Source: Ruminococcus flavefaciens (GTDB taxonomy: Bacteria > Bacillota > Clostridia > Oscillospirales > Ruminococcaceae). Taken from it: a stretch of DNA of 14,067 nucleotides. Shown here piece after piece: positions 13,501-14,067 of the stretch. Location: positions 1 to 14,067 of the forward strand of contig SFMO01000050.1 in NCBI GenBank assembly GCA_004554385.1, given 5' to 3'. The notes beneath the pieces are model-generated. The model was not told the origin of the DNA. It ran no database searches and was given only the letters and a program-made list of their open reading frames with translations. Position 1 is the first letter of the stretch; each line of letters opens with the position of its first letter. A program made the position numbers and the translations under genes.

Positions 13501-14067
13501 CTTCTGCCGATGACCATCTTGACGGCATTTACATCTTAGGCAAGGGAAACGGCGGAATAGCTGGAGAATATACTGCCGACAGCCAGCCGCTGACTGAGAT
13601 GAATACTGTCCGCGCTGCATTGAATGCTTACTATATGCCTATAGACGGCGCTCCTGAAAACACTATCAGAACAGACTCTTTCGTTTTAAACTTTATCATG
13701 GGAACTGCTGATGAAATTGAACAGAACATCTATAATTCATACGATTTCTCAGACATTCTCCCTGCATACAGATATCAGGACGGCAACGGAAAAATCTCTG
13801 TAACTTACGATGTGACCGACCTCGATGAATACTTCATATCAGCTGTGGACAGAGCTTTCAATGCCACAGAGATAATGTCAGAGGGCAGTGATATCTCTCA
13901 TCTGAAAACAGGAGTATGGTGGGCAAAAAACGGCGGAGAAAATGACGCATACTACAACTTCAAAACTTTAAAATCAGGTAGTATCCGCTATCAGAACGGT
14001 GCTCCCGAAAAGAGCTTTACATTTGAACAGAACGGCGATAACATCACTATGATCCTGAATAACGGAA
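10554..14067 (+). CDS. secreted subtilisin-family (S8) cell-envelope protease, partial at 3' end
   Basis: The frame is open from ATG 10554 to the window end, 1171 codons without a stop. The signal peptide is about 1-32 (cleavage near ALAA). Residues ~40-145 look like an inhibitor I9-type propeptide. The catalytic triad is complete: D176 (VIAVLDTEFD), H247 (YHGTHVAGIAAG) and S574 (RGTSMSSPYVAG), with the oxyanion N351 (TAAGNDSN). A PA-type insertion (~426-517; GKIALIDRGD ... GAIAMIVCDN) splits the catalytic domain before S574, as in lactocepins and C5a peptidases. Downstream are Fn3-like beta domains from ~645, an SPNGDG segment (868-873) and IDKTAPTLEIKP near 960, followed by AVDRAFNATE, matching repeat domains of cell-envelope proteinases. 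It probably digests extracellular proteins to peptides, or trims surface proteins. The C-terminus is outside the window, so any dockerin, wall anchor or sortase motif cannot be judged. Confidence 0.9.
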   Translation, partial: MKHFTRHLLSMTAAAAIGFSSVLNCGSLSALAAYEHGTTKAGKLVPVIIKLSGEAVLAGEEAAEQGTDYLDTFEAEEKATALSRISSEAEDSLRNLYPALEVGYHYDVLMNGFSCKLPENLIAQARNCRWVESISKIETINVIKPNLYSAAEAGEADYFRETTGYFGEGEVIAVLDTEFDITHDMFAPIDDKENKLTKDDIIAAANDLNVQIDPEKAYISSKLPYVIDYADDTPYDCSDPLNYHGTHVAGIAAGDKISDSKGDELAGIAPDAQIIMMKVFGEMPLNELGTNVYTIDSDIMIAALEDAAKLKADVINLSFGGIEPNLDNIPCKDTIASLNNAGIMVVTAAGNDSNNFIEQGVYLDMDTSFPDTNTIGSPSVLKEAFTVASANNAFSHDPCFKIEGLDDEIPFNSSTSGNISDLLGDGVYEYVYCGIGMPEDFEGKDVAGKIALIDRGDLMFFEKGMNAEMAGAIAMIVCDNLEEDELISMQMNGIPFPAAFISLNNGAKMKEAESGKIRLDSTLSIVSPLDGGISEFSSFGPASDLTLKPDIAGIGGEVSSAAYDNKIKQERGTSMSSPYVAGCAAVLDQYLKKNGSELAGAEKTTFLKNLMMNSAVLFSNDDVYESPRRQGAGLVNMKNVLNDRVILTGETGLAKVELKDKLTSQLSFDIDINNFTDEDVEFKEAKLVLTAEDGAALEGDESGKMYISGASNIGVTADLSGLLKANANETRKVTVNAQLSDEDLNSHSTTFPNGFFVEGYLVLSGAENCCDISIPVLGFYGDWAKVPIFHNGTMYLEPYKYSTYTGKGIFDAMHSFAGIAEAVYQFTERLTDEEKENMFMNPFFFSEHGDDEYNAALDKCSSENIYLSPNGDGMAEKASVEYSLLRSAHVSGLKIYDSDNNLVINSDEDSVFPAHMVSGYFAEEDLTKLPEGKYKGVIEGYVFYDGAKDDPQSFEFPVVIDKTAPTLEIKPKEENGRKLLEITSADDHLDGIYILGKGNGGIAGEYTADSQPLTEMNTVRAALNAYYMPIDGAPENTIRTDSFVLNFIMGTADEIEQNIYNSYDFSDILPAYRYQDGNGKISVTYDVTDLDEYFISAVDRAFNATEIMSEGSDISHLKTGVWWAKNGGENDAYYNFKTLKSGSIRYQNGAPEKSFTFEQNGDNITMILNNG

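Overview
The window looks like chromosomal DNA from a cellulosome-producing, fibre-degrading Ruminococcus (Bacillota, Oscillospirales), closest in style to R. flavefaciens, R. champanellensis or R. albus. The basis is two proteins with recognisable dockerin modules, a multimodular xylan-degrading enzyme with its dockerin in the middle of the chain, Thr-rich linkers, strong GGAGG ribosome binding sites and AT-rich intergenic DNA. The genus is inferred from family style; no 16S rRNA or other taxonomic marker is present.

Layout. (1) 136-1521 (+): a protein with two flavodoxin-like halves and a CxxCxxCx5C cluster, closed by a strong hairpin terminator at 1538-1570. (2) 3388-1594 (-): a short operon with its own promoter, a possible 30-residue leader ORF, a TTG-started radical SAM/SPASM maturase, and an overlapping gene for a secreted Thr-rich repeat protein ending in a dockerin. 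(3) 3557-4945 (+): a divergent operon encoding an ARMT1/DUF89-like phosphatase and a Cys-rich DUF3795-like protein, ended by a terminator. (4) 5184-8977 (+): a large secreted enzyme, GH30 glucuronoxylanase - CBM22-like - dockerin - GH43 - CBM6-like, with its own promoter and terminator. (5) 9037-10327 (+): a two-TM membrane protein with a TPM-like outer domain and a C-terminal zinc ribbon. (6) 10554 to the window end (+): a secreted subtilisin-family cell-envelope protease with PA insertion, running off the window.

How they fit together. The GH30/GH43 enzyme would attack glucuronoarabinoxylan in two ways, cutting the backbone next to MeGlcA branches and removing arabinose side chains, while docked on the cellulosome. 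The most unusual locus is the radical SAM/dockerin pair. A peptide-modifying enzyme is translationally coupled to a substrate-like protein that has repeated LPPxxGTYV-type blocks separated by Thr tracts, a Sec signal peptide and a dockerin. I infer that a post-translationally modified repeat protein is made in the cytoplasm, exported and plugged into the cellulosome or cell-surface scaffold. No tRNA, rRNA, CRISPR array, insertion sequence or phage gene was seen.
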